The notes beneath the pieces were generated by a model. The model had not been told where the DNA came from and ran no database searches. It saw only the letters and a list, made by a program, of their open reading frames with translations. The translations under genes were made by a program, and so were the position numbers. A stretch of 64,000 nt of DNA from an uncultured Coriobacteriaceae bacterium (GTDB taxonomy: Bacteria; Actinomycetota; Coriobacteriia; Coriobacteriales; Atopobiaceae), in assembly GCA_902788705.1 (NCBI GenBank), contig CADALE010000002.1:1-64000 (forward strand), given 5' to 3'. Below, piece by piece: positions 41,121 through 51,148 of this stretch (position 1 is the first letter of the stretch; every line of letters starts with the position of its first letter).

Positions 41121-42608
41121 TCAGATGACCATGAGCACATACTCGGCAAAGACGTAGACAGCCGCCAGCAGCACAAACGTCTGCAGGATGCCGCGCCACT
41201 GTGCGACCAAAAGGCCCGCGAACTCGCGCAGGAAGGCGTTGGGCCAGAAGTAGGCCTTGGTCTTGGCACCCAGGCCCTCCACTGCCATGCCGGCGCGATG
41301 AGCGCACACGTAGCCACGGAACACGTGGTAGTTGGTGGTTGAGAACCCCACCTTGAGCTCGCCTACGTCGCAACCTGCATGGCGCTCGATGACCTCCCTC
41401 GAGAAGGCCATGTTCTCGCGCGTGTTGCAGGAGCGGTCCTCAAGCACGATGCGCTGCGGGCTCACGCCATTGCGCTCGAGGTAGGCACCCATGCTCTGGG
41501 CTTCCGACATCACCTCGTCGGAACCCTTGCCCCCGCTGGGCACGAAGGTGGCAGGCGCCGCCCCGCCCCGCACGCATGCCTCGTCGAAGGCGCGCGCACG
41601 GTCCACGCGCCCGGCCAGAAGCGGCGTGGGAGTGCCATCATCGCGGATGCCGCAGCCCAGCACGACCAGATAGTCCATGGGCTGGCGCGGCATGAGGCGT
41701 GCCGCCATGGTGGAGCAACCAATCACCGAGAGCAGAAGGCACTCGCCATAGGCGATGGATATCGCGACGAGGCAGTCGATGAGCTCCCAGGCCACGTAGG
41801 ACAGGCCAAGCCACCTGTCGAGGTACAGCAGGTTGTACCAGGCAACGTAGGCCAGCAGCATCACGATGCTTGCCGCGATGCCCAGGTAGTTGACGGGCCG
41901 GCTGCCCTCATGCCGGATGAGGGACACATTGCTTACGGACACCAGCAGCGCCAACACGCCCATGGGGACGATGGCGATGAGGGCAAACCAATGGACCATG
42001 TCGGACAGCTGGTACAGCAGGTCGCGGAAGCTGACGAGGTTCTGGCGGAAGAACACGGACGTGAACAGGGCAAGCTGAAAGCAGCTGAACAGCATCCCTC
42101 CCCCACAGACCACCATCTCGTAATCGAACCACCGGGCCCTCTGCAGCTGGTACACCACGCTGGCGAAGAGGGCCGAGAGCGCGGCGAGGAAGATGCAGGT
42201 GCAGAGGTGCACGCTCTTCCAGCCATTGAAGTTGACGCCGCCTTCCACGATGGCACCGTCGCGCACGCGCATGGTCCAGTAGGTGCGCAGCCTCGGCTGG
42301 CCAAAGGTGACGTCGGTCTCGCCGTCGGCCAGCGCCCGGAAGGTAACGCGCGCGGCGCCGTTGCGAGCGGGCCCGACCGAGACCGCCTCCACGACGCCCG
42401 GATTGCTGAAGGTGACGTCCTCGACACCGTAGTCGTAAAAGTGCACCCCACCAACGTCGGGAGGTGTCACGGCCACGTAGGTCGAGGAGACGGAGCGCAC
42501 GTACAGCGTGCATGCGATGCCCATCACGATAACGAGCGGAATCAGCACCAGGAAGCGCCTCCAGATACGCTCTACCGGTCCCTTTGCGGTGGTGGGGGTT
42601 GCCTCCAT
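41121..42608 (-). CDS. Large membrane protein with C-terminal YdcF/ElyC/SanA (DUF218) domain
   Basis: 495 residues. One N-terminal helix (18-37), an extracytoplasmic beta domain of about 85 residues (SSTYVAVTPPDVGGVHFYDYG ... TYWTMRVRDG), then about seven membrane helices (135-305), and a DUF218 domain at about 318-495: YLVVLGCGIRDDGTPTPLLAGRVDRARAF, SGGKGSDEVMSEAQSMGAYLERNGV and EDRSCNTRENMAFSREVI. DUF218 proteins act in envelope integrity or cyclic-enol-ester metabolism, with unclear chemistry. The combination with an external beta domain is unusual in size. Own terminator on the minus strand. Confidence 0.8.
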   Translation of the reverse strand: MEATPTTAKGPVERIWRRFLVLIPLVIVMGIACTLYVRSVSSTYVAVTPPDVGGVHFYDYGVEDVTFSNPGVVEAVSVGPARNGAARVTFRALADGETDVTFGQPRLRTYWTMRVRDGAIVEGGVNFNGWKSVHLCTCIFLAALSALFASVVYQLQRARWFDYEMVVCGGGMLFSCFQLALFTSVFFRQNLVSFRDLLYQLSDMVHWFALIAIVPMGVLALLVSVSNVSLIRHEGSRPVNYLGIAASIVMLLAYVAWYNLLYLDRWLGLSYVAWELIDCLVAISIAYGECLLLSVIGCSTMAARLMPRQPMDYLVVLGCGIRDDGTPTPLLAGRVDRARAFDEACVRGGAAPATFVPSGGKGSDEVMSEAQSMGAYLERNGVSPQRIVLEDRSCNTRENMAFSREVIERHAGCDVGELKVGFSTTNYHVFRGYVCAHRAGMAVEGLGAKTKAYFWPNAFLREFAGLLVAQWRGILQTFVLLAAVYVFAEYVLMVI

Positions 42609-42703
42609 GTGCAGCCGTCCTTCCTCGGGATGCGAGAAGCCAGATCACCCCTCTATGATAGGGCTCGGCTCACACATAGATGCGGCGGTTTTGGCGCCGC
42701 GCC

Positions 42704-43561
42704 TCACTCGTCCATGAAGGACGGCATCGCGCCTAGAGCCGTTGCCTCCGCAATCTGGGCGATTGCCTGCGCCACCGAGTCCTCCAGCGCGTCAGCGATG
42801 TGCCAGTGCGCGGCTGCAGCGGCCCCGGGGCTCGCATTGGCCACGGCCACGGAGTTGGGCACCGCCTGCAGCATGGAGATGTCGTTGTCGGCATCGCCAA
42901 ACACCGCCACCTCGTCTGGCGCAAGGCCCAGCGCCGTCGCCATGATGCGCACCGCGCTGCCCTTGCCATAGCCCTTGGGCGTGATGTCGATGACCGTCGC
43001 ATCCGGCGAGGGAAGCACGAAGTCAAGCTCCGGCACCTCGGCCCGCAGCAGGTCGTAGATGCGAAGCGTGCTCTCATGCCTGTGCAGGCGAACGATCACC
43101 TTAAGCGTGGGCTCCGGCACCTCGGGGAGTATCCTCGAGACCCGCAGGAAATCGCCCTCGCTCACCTGGTCCATGCGATACTTGCGCGATACGCCCCAGT
43201 TGGGACCGTCACCATCCATGTCAAAGAACACCAGGAACCCGTCCGGCTGCTCGTCAAGGATGTCGGAGACCCGCTGCAAGGGCTCGACGGGCGTCCACTC
43301 CTTGTGGATGGCCTCGCCGTCCACGCAGACCAGCTGGCCGTTGGCGTAGGCTCCGGTGCTGTAGGCCCAGGGGGCGTCTGGGAAGGTCTCGGACATCGAA
43401 GATGGCGAGCGCCCCGTCACCGGGCCAAAGCGGCCGCCGGCATCAAGCAGGGCGCGGATTGCCTCGAAGCCCTGGTCAGACAGGCTGGCATCGCCAAAGG
43501 GCTCGCCGGGCTTGTGCGGGATGAGCGTATTGTCAAGGTCGGAAAGGACCAGCTTGATCAT
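42704..43561 (-). CDS. HAD-superfamily phosphatase, Cof type (class IIB)
   Basis: 285 residues from the ATG at 43561 (GGGGG six bases before). HAD motifs: LSDLDNTL (Asp8, Asp10), VTGRS (motif II), and GKGSAVRIMA with VAVFGDADNDISML (motifs III and IV). The insertion between motifs II and III marks the IIB/Cof cap. Such enzymes dephosphorylate sugar phosphates, pyridoxal phosphate or nucleotides. A single gene between convergent-free minus-strand neighbours. Confidence 0.88.
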   Translation of the reverse strand: MIKLVLSDLDNTLIPHKPGEPFGDASLSDQGFEAIRALLDAGGRFGPVTGRSPSSMSETFPDAPWAYSTGAYANGQLVCVDGEAIHKEWTPVEPLQRVSDILDEQPDGFLVFFDMDGDGPNWGVSRKYRMDQVSEGDFLRVSRILPEVPEPTLKVIVRLHRHESTLRIYDLLRAEVPELDFVLPSPDATVIDITPKGYGKGSAVRIMATALGLAPDEVAVFGDADNDISMLQAVPNSVAVANASPGAAAAAHWHIADALEDSVAQAIAQIAEATALGAMPSFMDE

Positions 43562-43660
43562 GTGTCCCCCATGGTCTGCCGACAGCAGGATGCGCCACGC
43601 TCGCGCAAGGCGCGTCATATACTCTCATGCCAATGCCGCCGTTGGCAAGCAGCCGCACCA

Positions 43661-44344
43661 CTAGAACATCTCGAGATAGCGGACATACTCCTGCGCGCGA
43701 AGGCTCTCCGCAAGCGGTCCCTTCTGGCCAAAACGGGGCGTAAGCGCACTCAGCTGGACGATGGCGGTTCCCACCGGGCTCTTGGTGACGGAAAGCCCGC
43801 TGAAGCTCACGTCGTGGTCGTGCAGCACCTCCAGCAGTTTGGGAACGTCCTCGTAGTTAAGTATCTCGGCATAGAGGTCGAAGCCCCGCGCCATGTCCGA
43901 GAGGCGCGCCTCCATCCGTCCCAGCACGGAAAACACCAGCAGCATGATGATGGCGGTGATCAGGCCAACCTCCAGCCATCCCGAGCCACAGGCAAGGCCG
44001 ATGACTGCCGTGGTCCACAGCCCCGCCGCAGTGGTCAGGCCATGCAGCGAGCCGTTGCCTCGGTTGATGAGGGTTGCCGCGCACAGGAAGCCTACGCCCG
44101 TGATCACGTTGGCGGCAATGCGCGTGGCGTCGGTGGTCACGTCCTCGCGACCTAGGATGATGCACTCCGACACGATCATGCACAGGGCCGCTCCAAGGCA
44201 CACCAGCACGTGCGTCTTGAGGCCGGCCCGCTTGTTGCGCATCTCGCGGTCCAGGCCCACCATCGCGCCGCAGAGCAGCGCGCCTACCAGCCGCAGGACG
44301 ATCGCCCCAAGGCTGAACGTGCGCAAACCCGCAAAGAGCTCCAT
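43661..44344 (-). CDS. MgtC/SapB family membrane protein
   Basis: 227 residues from the ATG at 44344, AAAGGAG seven bases upstream. N-terminal hydrophobic domain with the family signature GLDREMRNKRAGLKTHVLVCLGAALCMIVSE and VITGVGFLCAATLIN, then a cytosolic domain of ACT-like character (FDLYAEILNYEDVPKLLEVLHDHDVSFSGLSV). MgtC proteins modulate magnesium and ATP-synthase homeostasis in intracellular pathogens; in commensals the role is open. Confidence 0.87.
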   Translation of the reverse strand: MELFAGLRTFSLGAIVLRLVGALLCGAMVGLDREMRNKRAGLKTHVLVCLGAALCMIVSECIILGREDVTTDATRIAANVITGVGFLCAATLINRGNGSLHGLTTAAGLWTTAVIGLACGSGWLEVGLITAIIMLLVFSVLGRMEARLSDMARGFDLYAEILNYEDVPKLLEVLHDHDVSFSGLSVTKSPVGTAIVQLSALTPRFGQKGPLAESLRAQEYVRYLEMF

Positions 44345-44448
44345 GGGCACTCCTTTCCGTGGCACCTGAGCACAGTGTAGCAAGCGAGCGCGCAGTCCGG
44401 ATGCCGCGGCCGCCGGGTGCTCGCCCCGCGTGCCTTGGCCGGTAGGGG

Positions 44449-45762
44449 CTACGGGACAAGCGTCCGGGCCGCCGCCGAAACCAGCTCGCTCACCGTGGGG
44501 TGTGGATGGATGACACCGGCAAGCTGCGCGGCTGTGCAGTGCAGCGAGATGGCCAGCGAGAGCTCGGACACCAGGTCGGTCGCACGCGGGCAGACCAGCT
44601 GCGCGCCAAGCAGCGCGCCGGTCGCGGCATCCGCCACAAGCTTCGCATAACCGCTTTCCGAACCCTCCACCAGGCACTTCCCGTTGGCACCGGTGAGGGC
44701 CTTGCCCGTGCGCACCGCAATGCCTTGGGCCTTGGCCTCGTCCTCGGTGAGGCCGACAGAGGCCACCTCGGGCGAGGTATATACGCACGAGGGCACAATG
44801 TCCATGTTTACCAGCGGTTTGTTGCCACAGATTGCCGCAATGACGTTCCTCCCCTGCGCCTCCGCCACGTGGGCAAGCTGGATGTTGCCCGCCACCACGT
44901 CGCCGATGGCCCAGAGGTGCGCCACGCTCGTGCGCCCAGCCTCGTCGCACACAAGCGCACCGTGGGAGAGCTCGGGCGTACAGCCCGGGCCGAAAAGCCC
45001 CTCGGTGTTGGCCCGCCTGCCGCAGGCCACCAGCACGCCCTCGGCCTCCACCAGCCTCTCGTTGCCACGCCGGTCGGCATAGCGCACCACCATGGAGCCC
45101 GGCTCGCCCTCGATGCTGGCAACGCGTGCGGATGCCTCCACCGCGATGCCGCGCTTCTTGAGGTGCATCGTCACGCGCTGCGCAATCTCGCGGTCCAACG
45201 GCGGCAGGATGCGATCGGCAGCCTCTAGGATGGTGACGCATGCCCCGAGCTGCGCATACATGGTCGCAAACTCGACGCCGATGACGCCGCCGCCCACGAT
45301 GGCAATCGACGAGACCCGTACGCCTTCGCCCTCCAGCAGGTCGTTGGACGTATAGACGCCGGGCAGGTGGATGCCGGGCACGGGAATCGTAGCTGGCACC
45401 GAGCCCGTCGCCACGACGACGTCGCGAGCCTCGTATGTCTGGCCGTCGCACGACACCACGCCGGCAGACTCGACGGTTGCCGACCCTCGCACGATGGTCA
45501 CCTTGCGCTGTCTGAGCAGCCTCTCGATGCCGTCGCGCAGCTGCGTAACTACCGACGCCTTGCGCTCATGGATGGCCTGGAAGTCTGCCTGCGGCGCCGC
45601 GTCGTGCAGCAGTGCCTTCGTTGGGATGCACCCGCGATTGAGGCAGGTGCCCCCCACGAGGTCGCGCTCGAACAGCACGACCGACAGGCCGCGGGCGGCA
45701 GCCTCCTCGGCCGCGACGTATCCGCCCGGGCCGCCTCCCACGATTGCGATGTCATAGGTCAT
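44449..45762 (-). CDS. lpdA: Dihydrolipoyl dehydrogenase (L-protein)
   Basis: 437 residues from the ATG at 45762, preceded by GGGAGAGGAG. FAD motif GGGPGGYVAAEEAAARG, redox disulfide GGTCLNRGCIP (active CxxxxC), NAD motif IVGGGVIGVEFA, and the C-terminal His-Glu pair in GVIHPHPTVSEL. It reoxidises the lipoamide arm of GcvH with NAD+. Last gene of the glycine-cleavage operon, 39 bases after lplA. No N-terminal lipoyl domain and no pyruvate-dehydrogenase genes nearby, so it is dedicated to glycine cleavage here. Confidence 0.92.
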   Translation of the reverse strand: MTYDIAIVGGGPGGYVAAEEAAARGLSVVLFERDLVGGTCLNRGCIPTKALLHDAAPQADFQAIHERKASVVTQLRDGIERLLRQRKVTIVRGSATVESAGVVSCDGQTYEARDVVVATGSVPATIPVPGIHLPGVYTSNDLLEGEGVRVSSIAIVGGGVIGVEFATMYAQLGACVTILEAADRILPPLDREIAQRVTMHLKKRGIAVEASARVASIEGEPGSMVVRYADRRGNERLVEAEGVLVACGRRANTEGLFGPGCTPELSHGALVCDEAGRTSVAHLWAIGDVVAGNIQLAHVAEAQGRNVIAAICGNKPLVNMDIVPSCVYTSPEVASVGLTEDEAKAQGIAVRTGKALTGANGKCLVEGSESGYAKLVADAATGALLGAQLVCPRATDLVSELSLAISLHCTAAQLAGVIHPHPTVSELVSAAARTLVP

Positions 45763-45801
45763 GCTCTGCTCCTCTCCCAGATACGCGTTCATGCCTGCAG
45801 C

Positions 45802-46782
45802 TCAGGACGTGATGAGACGCGCGATGTCCGTAGCCACGTCATCCGCAAGGCCGCCTGACCGCAGCCTTTCGCGAATCTGCTCCACCGAGTAAGCCGAACC
45901 TACCACCAGCCCCGAGGCCGCCTCGATGTGCTCCGCGTCAAGCCCGTCGGAAAATACCACGAGGTCGCGAATCAGGCCGCCCTCGCGCGTGAGGTTGACG
46001 CGCACGCTGCCCCAGCCAAACCGCGCCTGACGGCTCTCGGCAAGCCTACGCTCGCCCTTGTACAGCCATGCGTGCGAGGCAAACCGCTCGCGCTCGCGCT
46101 CCACCTCCACAGGGTCAAGCTCCTCGGGGCCCACATCCCTTAGTGGGGTGCCCTGCGCCTTGGCAAACGACGCTCGAAGCGCATCCTTCAGACGTTCCAC
46201 CGTGATGTCGGGGGCAAGGGCCTGCAGGTTGGTGACGCGCGAGCGCACCGAGCGCACGCCCTTCGCCTCAAGCTTGAGCGGACTCACGGTAAGGTAGCGG
46301 CCAAGCGCGTCGACGTCAACCGACACCATGATGGTGCCGTGGTGACAGCTTGCCGTGCCCGTATGCTGATAGGCGTGCCCCGAGAACTTTCGCCCGTCCG
46401 CGGTGACCAGGTCGTTGCGGCCGGTAAGCCGCGCATCTATCCCCAACGAACGCACGGCGCCAAGGATGATGTCGGTCTGGCCTGTCTGGTCGTACTCCCC
46501 CGCCGTGGTGACGAAGGTGAAGTTGAGGTTGCCCAGGTCGTGGTAGACGGCCCCGCCACCCGAGCGTCGGCGGGCCAGATGCCCGCCGTCGCTCTCGAGG
46601 CGAGCCACGTCACACTCGGCCGAGGCGCACTGGTTGCGCCCAATCACCACGGTCCGTGCGTTCTGCCAAAGATAGAGGATGGGCTCCCCCTCTTTGGCAG
46701 AACGCATGAGGCACGCCTCGATGGCGAGGTTGGCGTACGGGTCCGTGGAGTGGCTCTCCATGCAGCGCGGCACCAAGGTCAT
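45802..46782 (-). CDS. lplA: Lipoate-protein ligase A
   Basis: 326 residues. LplA signatures: RRRSGGGAVYHDLGNLNF (lipoyl/ATP binding), GRNDLVTADGRKFSGHAYQ (catalytic Lys), GTIMVSVD, and a C-terminal accessory domain (SVRVNLTREGGLIRDLVVFSDGL). It attaches scavenged lipoate to GcvH via lipoyl-AMP. It follows gcvPB by five bases with a weak ribosome site, so translation is probably coupled. No lipB/lipA is visible, pointing to lipoate salvage as the source of the cofactor. Confidence 0.92.
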   Translation of the reverse strand: MTLVPRCMESHSTDPYANLAIEACLMRSAKEGEPILYLWQNARTVVIGRNQCASAECDVARLESDGGHLARRRSGGGAVYHDLGNLNFTFVTTAGEYDQTGQTDIILGAVRSLGIDARLTGRNDLVTADGRKFSGHAYQHTGTASCHHGTIMVSVDVDALGRYLTVSPLKLEAKGVRSVRSRVTNLQALAPDITVERLKDALRASFAKAQGTPLRDVGPEELDPVEVERERERFASHAWLYKGERRLAESRQARFGWGSVRVNLTREGGLIRDLVVFSDGLDAEHIEAASGLVVGSAYSVEQIRERLRSGGLADDVATDIARLITS

Positions 46783-46787
46783 CGCCG

Positions 46788-48230
46788 CTACTCGCCAAAC
46801 TCGTAGCGCAGATGTGGCTTGCGGGCAGCCGTCACCTCGTCCGGCCGGCCGATGGGACAGGTAAACGGCGCACCGTGCAGCCTCTCGCCATCGGTGTGGG
46901 CCTCTTCCAGAATCGCCGTCATCATCTGTACGAACTCGTCCAAGGTCTCGCGGGCCTCGGTCTCGGTGGGCTCCACCATGAGCGCCTCGTGCACGATGAG
47001 CGGGAAGTACATGGTAGGCGGATGGATGCCGAAGTCCAGCAAGCGCTTGGCCACGTCCATGGCCGAGACGCCCGTCTTGGCCTTGAGCGGGCCGCAGTCG
47101 ATGACAAACTCGTGCATGCAGCGCTCGCCATAGGGCAGGTCGTAGCCCGCCTCGGCCAGCAGGTGCGCCAGATAGTTGGCGTTGAGCACGGCTGTGCTGG
47201 ACGCCTCGGGAATACCCTCGCGCCCAAGCGTGAGGATGTAGGTCAGCGCGCGCACTGCAACCAAGAAGTTGCCGTAGAAGCTGCGCACCTTGCCCACGCT
47301 CTGCTCGGGCTGCTCAAAGGAGAGGTGGCCGTCCGCATCCTGTGCCACGCGCGGGCCGGGAAGGTACGGTGCCAGGAAGGCCTTGCAGCCCACCGGGCCC
47401 GATCCCGGGCCACCACCGCCATGCGGTGTGGAGAAGGTCTTGTGCAGGTTCACATGCACGCAGTCGAAGCCCATGTCGCCCGGACGCGCGTGGCCCATCA
47501 CGGCGTTGAGGTTGGCACCGTCGTAGTAGCACAGACCTCCCGCCTCGTGCACGATCTGGCAGATCTGCAGGATGTTGGGGTCAAAGAGGCCCAGCGTGTT
47601 GGGGTTGGTAAGCATGAGTCCCGCCGTGTCGGGGCCCACGGCCGCACGAAGGGCATCCAGGTCAACGCCTCCCTGGGCGTTGCTGGGAACCGAGACCACC
47701 GTGAAACCCGCCATGACGGCGCTCGCCGGGTTGGTTCCGTGCGCGGAGTCGGGAACGATGATCTTGGTGCGCGCGGTGTCACCGTTGGCAAGGTGATGTG
47801 CGCGGATGAGCAGAAGGCCCGTGTACTCGCCATGGGCACCAGCCGCCGGCTGCAGCGTCATGGCATCCATGCCACAGATCTCGCACAGCATGGCCTCCAA
47901 CTCGTGCATGGCGCGCAGGCACCCCTGCGCGGTCTCCACGGGCTGCAGCGGGTGGATGTCGGTAAAGCCTGGCAGGGCCGCCACCTGCTCGTTCACGCGC
48001 GGGTTGTACTTCATGGTGCAGGAGCCCAGCGGATAGAAACCATCGTTCACGCCATGGGTCTGACTGGCCAGCTCGGTGTAGTGGCGGCCAAGGTCCACCT
48101 CGGCCATCTGGGGCAGGCGCGGCATGTCACGACGAAGGAGCGCCTGGTCAAAGGCCACCTCGGGAACGTCAAGCTGAGGGAAGACGGTCTGCCCGCGACC
48201 TGCGACGCTACGCTCGAAGAGAAGCTTCAT
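46788..48230 (-). CDS. gcvPB: Glycine dehydrogenase (decarboxylating), subunit 2
   Basis: 480 residues. The PLP-lysine motif is in VHVNLHKTFSTPHGGGGPGSGPVG, and the family blocks SQTHGVNDGFYPLGSCTMKYNPR and LQPAAGAHGEYTGLLL are intact. With GcvPA it forms the alpha2beta2 P-protein that decarboxylates glycine and transfers aminomethyl to lipoyl-GcvH. The ATG overlaps the gcvPA stop by four bases (ATGA). Confidence 0.95.
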   Translation of the reverse strand: MKLLFERSVAGRGQTVFPQLDVPEVAFDQALLRRDMPRLPQMAEVDLGRHYTELASQTHGVNDGFYPLGSCTMKYNPRVNEQVAALPGFTDIHPLQPVETAQGCLRAMHELEAMLCEICGMDAMTLQPAAGAHGEYTGLLLIRAHHLANGDTARTKIIVPDSAHGTNPASAVMAGFTVVSVPSNAQGGVDLDALRAAVGPDTAGLMLTNPNTLGLFDPNILQICQIVHEAGGLCYYDGANLNAVMGHARPGDMGFDCVHVNLHKTFSTPHGGGGPGSGPVGCKAFLAPYLPGPRVAQDADGHLSFEQPEQSVGKVRSFYGNFLVAVRALTYILTLGREGIPEASSTAVLNANYLAHLLAEAGYDLPYGERCMHEFVIDCGPLKAKTGVSAMDVAKRLLDFGIHPPTMYFPLIVHEALMVEPTETEARETLDEFVQMMTAILEEAHTDGERLHGAPFTCPIGRPDEVTAARKPHLRYEFGE

Positions 48231-49543
48231 AGGTCACACACCTCCTTGATGGCGCACACAGCACGGTCGATGTCCGCACGCGTGTTGAGTTCAGTGGCGC
48301 ACCACAGGATGCCGCCGTGCGTGGGAAGCCCGGCAAGGATGCCGCGCTTGGCAAGGGCGCTTACCAGCTGGTCTGCATCCACGGGGCAGGTGGTGAGGAA
48401 CTCGTTGAAGAAGGCACGGTTGCTCTTGCAAACAAACCCCAGCTCAGCAAGGCTGTCGGCAAGGTAGTGGGCGTGGCCGGCGCACAGGCGCGCAGCCTGG
48501 GCCAGGCCCTCCGGACCGACGGTTGCCAGATACACCGAGGCGGTCATGGCACAGAGGGCCTCGTTGGAGCAGATGTTGGAAGAAGCCTTCTCTCGACGGA
48601 TGTGCTGCTCGCGCGCCTGGAGGGTAAGCACGAAGGCCCGCCTGCCCTCGGCATCGGTGGTCTCTCCCACGATGCGCCCCGGAAGCTTGCGCATAAGCGC
48701 CTTCGTGGTGGCCATGATGCCCAGATACGGACCGCCAAACCCCAACGGAAGGCCCAGAGGCTGACCCTCGCCCACCGCGGCGTCGGCACCGTACTCACCA
48801 GGGGTGCGCAGGATGCCCAGCGAGATGGGGTTGAAGCCCATGATGGCCTTGGCGCCCGCTTCGTGCGCGATTGCCACCACGGCATCCATGTCCTCGATGA
48901 CGCCAAGGTAGTTGGGGCTCTGCACGTACACGGCGGCCGTGGTGGGGCCAACGGCCGCGCGAAGCGCATCCAGGTCCACGCCCAGGTCGCTGGCGGCGGG
49001 CACGCTCACCACGGGCACGTTGCGGCTGGCGCAGTAGGTCTTGATGACGGTCATGACGTCGGGGTTTATGGTCTCGGCCACCACCACCTGGCCGCGCTTG
49101 CGCTCAAGGCACATGAGCACGGCCTCGGCAGCAGCGGTGGCTCCGTCATACACGCTCGCATTGGAGACGTCCATGCCCGTGAGCTCGCACACTTGCGTCT
49201 GGTACTCGAAGATGGACTGCAGCACGCCCTGGCTGATCTCGGCCTGGTAGGGCGTGTAGGCGGTGAGGAACTCCTCCTTGGAGGTGATCGTCCTCACGAT
49301 GGCGGGGATATGGTGGCGATAGGCGCCGGCGCCCCGCAGCACCGTGCCAAAGCGGACGTTCTCGCTGGCAAGGGCCTCCATGCGGCCGACGACCTCAAGC
49401 TCGGACAGGCCTTCGGGCAGGTTCAGCGACCCACAGCGAACCTCCTCAGGCACCACCGAGTAAAGCTCGTCGGGACCCGTCAGCCCCAGCGACGCAAGCA
49501 TGTCCGCGCGACCCTCGCGGGTCTCGGGAAGGTAGCTGCCCAT
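48227..49543 (-). CDS. gcvPA: Glycine dehydrogenase (decarboxylating), subunit 1
   Basis: 438 residues from the ATG at 49543 (MGSYLPETREGRADML), AGGAGG upstream. Family blocks: SFLGAGxYxHxIPA-like GAGAYRHHIPAIVR, TAYTPYQAEISQGVLQSIFEYQTQVCELTGMDVSNASVYDGATAAAEA, and AVYVQSPNYLGVIEDM. It is the non-PLP-lysine half of the split P-protein. The split form is typical of Gram-positive and archaeal systems. Begins four bases after gcvH. Confidence 0.95.
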   Translation of the reverse strand: MGSYLPETREGRADMLASLGLTGPDELYSVVPEEVRCGSLNLPEGLSELEVVGRMEALASENVRFGTVLRGAGAYRHHIPAIVRTITSKEEFLTAYTPYQAEISQGVLQSIFEYQTQVCELTGMDVSNASVYDGATAAAEAVLMCLERKRGQVVVAETINPDVMTVIKTYCASRNVPVVSVPAASDLGVDLDALRAAVGPTTAAVYVQSPNYLGVIEDMDAVVAIAHEAGAKAIMGFNPISLGILRTPGEYGADAAVGEGQPLGLPLGFGGPYLGIMATTKALMRKLPGRIVGETTDAEGRRAFVLTLQAREQHIRREKASSNICSNEALCAMTASVYLATVGPEGLAQAARLCAGHAHYLADSLAELGFVCKSNRAFFNEFLTTCPVDADQLVSALAKRGILAGLPTHGGILWCATELNTRADIDRAVCAIKEVCDL

Positions 49544-49547
49544 CGAC

Positions 49548-49928
49548 CTATGCCTCCTGCTCGCAATGCGCGGCGTAGGCGTCGGCGTCAAGGAGCTCGC
49601 CCACCTCAGAAACCTCGCCCACGCGCACGAACCATGCGCCGTACGGGTCCTCGTTGATGGACTCGGGGGCGTCAAGCAGGGCCTCGTTCACCTCAACGAC
49701 CACGCCGGTCACGGGGCTGAACACGTCGGAGACCGCCTTGACCGACTCAACGTCGGCGAACGCCTCGCCCGCCGTCACCTCGTCGCCCTCCTGGGGAAGG
49801 TTCACAAATACGAGGTCGCCAAGGGCGTCCTGGGCATAGTCGGTGAGGCCGATGGTGTAGGTGCCGTCCTCCTCGCTCACCCACTCGTGGGACGTGGTGT
49901 AACGGAGCTCTGCGGGAATGGTGGACAT
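49548..49928 (-). CDS. gcvH: Glycine cleavage system H protein
   Basis: 126 residues, the standard length. Lipoylation site ESVKAVSD with Lys64; conserved [32 protein letters not shown] and PYGAWFVRV. It carries the aminomethyl group from P-protein to T-protein. Located between gcvT and gcvPA; its lipoate is supplied by the lplA product of the same operon. Confidence 0.95.
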   Translation of the reverse strand: MSTIPAELRYTTSHEWVSEEDGTYTIGLTDYAQDALGDLVFVNLPQEGDEVTAGEAFADVESVKAVSDVFSPVTGVVVEVNEALLDAPESINEDPYGAWFVRVGEVSEVGELLDADAYAAHCEQEA

Positions 49929-49979
49929 GATGCTTCCTCTCTCTTGGTTGGTGTTGACGCTCTTTGCTCGTTTCGTGAC

Positions 49980-51065
49980 CTATGCGCGCTTGTAGAAGGG
50001 CATGGGAACTACGGTCGCGGCGACACGGCGGCCACGGACCTCCACCTCAAGCTCGGTGCCTATCTCGGCCTTGCCCACGTTGATGCGGGCCATGGCGATG
50101 GCCTGCTTGAGGTGCGGCGCGAAGGTGCCCGAGGTGGTGTGGCCCACCAGCTGGTCGCCGGCGTACACGTCCATGTGCTCGCGCAGGATGCCGCGGCCCT
50201 TGGCAACCATGCCCACGCGCACCTGCGTTGGCTCGCCGGCCGCCAGGATGGCCTCGCGGCCGATGAACTCTGGCTTCTCTAGGCGCACGCCCAGCTGCAG
50301 CCCCGCCTCCAGCGGCGTGGTGTCCTCGTCCATCTCGTGGCCATACAGCGGCATCGAGGCCTCAAGACGCAGCGTGTCGCGGGCGCCGAGGCCGCAGGGG
50401 ATGAGGCCGTACTCCTCGCCCGCCTCACGAAGCGCGCGCCACAGCGTGACGGCATCAGTCGGGGCGCAGTACAGCTCGTAGCCAAACTCGCCGGTGTAGC
50501 CTGTGCGCGAGACCATGCAGTCGATGCCGGCAACGCTCACGTGCCGCACGGCCGTGTAGTAGCCCTGCGGAAGCTGGCTTGCGTCGCAGAGCTTGGCCAG
50601 CACCTCCTTGGCACGCGGACCCTGCAGCGCCAGCTCGGCAATGCCGTCGGAGAGATCCTCGAAGGTGGTGTCGGGCAGGAGGTTAGCCGCCATGTGGGCC
50701 ACGTCCTTCTCGCGGTTGGAGGCGTTCACCACCACGAAGTACTCCTCGTCGCCAAACTTGTACACGATGAGGTCGTCGATGCAGCCGCCGCGCTCGTTGC
50801 ACATCACGCCGTAACGCACCTTGCCCAGAGGCATCTTGGTGTAGTCGTTGGTAAACAGGTGGTTGATGGTTGCCAGCGCACCAGAGCCCGTGAACAGGAC
50901 CTCCCCCATGTGGGAGACGTCAAACAGGCCCACCTTGGTGCGCACAGCCTCGTGCTCGGCGATGATGCCGGTTCCATACTGGACGGGCAGCAGATAGCCC
51001 GCAAACGGGACGATCTTGCCACCCTCCTCCACGTGGATGTCGTATAGGGGGGTCTTTCGCTCCAT
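49980..51065 (-). CDS. gcvT: Aminomethyltransferase (glycine cleavage T protein)
   Basis: 361 residues from the ATG at 51065 ([30 protein letters not shown]), AAGGAGG eight bases before; an upstream in-frame start at 51107 would lie inside the terminator. Folate-binding features include [22 protein letters not shown] and [14 protein letters not shown], and the C-terminal barrel ends [20 protein letters not shown]. It releases ammonia and transfers the one-carbon unit to tetrahydrofolate. First gene of the operon, directly under glycine riboswitch control. Confidence 0.95.
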   Translation of the reverse strand: MERKTPLYDIHVEEGGKIVPFAGYLLPVQYGTGIIAEHEAVRTKVGLFDVSHMGEVLFTGSGALATINHLFTNDYTKMPLGKVRYGVMCNERGGCIDDLIVYKFGDEEYFVVVNASNREKDVAHMAANLLPDTTFEDLSDGIAELALQGPRAKEVLAKLCDASQLPQGYYTAVRHVSVAGIDCMVSRTGYTGEFGYELYCAPTDAVTLWRALREAGEEYGLIPCGLGARDTLRLEASMPLYGHEMDEDTTPLEAGLQLGVRLEKPEFIGREAILAAGEPTQVRVGMVAKGRGILREHMDVYAGDQLVGHTTSGTFAPHLKQAIAMARINVGKAEIGTELEVEVRGRRVAATVVPMPFYKRA

Positions 51066-51095
51066 CGCACACGCCTCCTTGGTCGTCTGGCGCAC

Positions 51096-51148
51096 GAAAA
51101 AAGACAAGGGACACGCGGCGCCCTTCGCGCCCTTGTGCCCTTGTCTTT
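51096..51148 (-). terminator. Riboswitch expression-platform terminator upstream of gcvT
   Basis: On the minus strand, an 11-bp AAAGACAAGGG / CCCTTGTCTTT stem closes a GC-rich inner hairpin and runs into six U residues, 31 bases before gcvT. The 5' arm overlaps the 3' end of the second glycine aptamer (GGUCAAAGAC), so ligand binding to the aptamer would prevent the terminator and switch the operon on. Confidence 0.85.

Noticed and set aside
43661..45451. A 596-residue protein spanning mgtC and part of lpd
   Set aside because: Its first two thirds is a shadow of lpd; the MgtC domain begins at its own ATG with a strong ribosome site at 44344.
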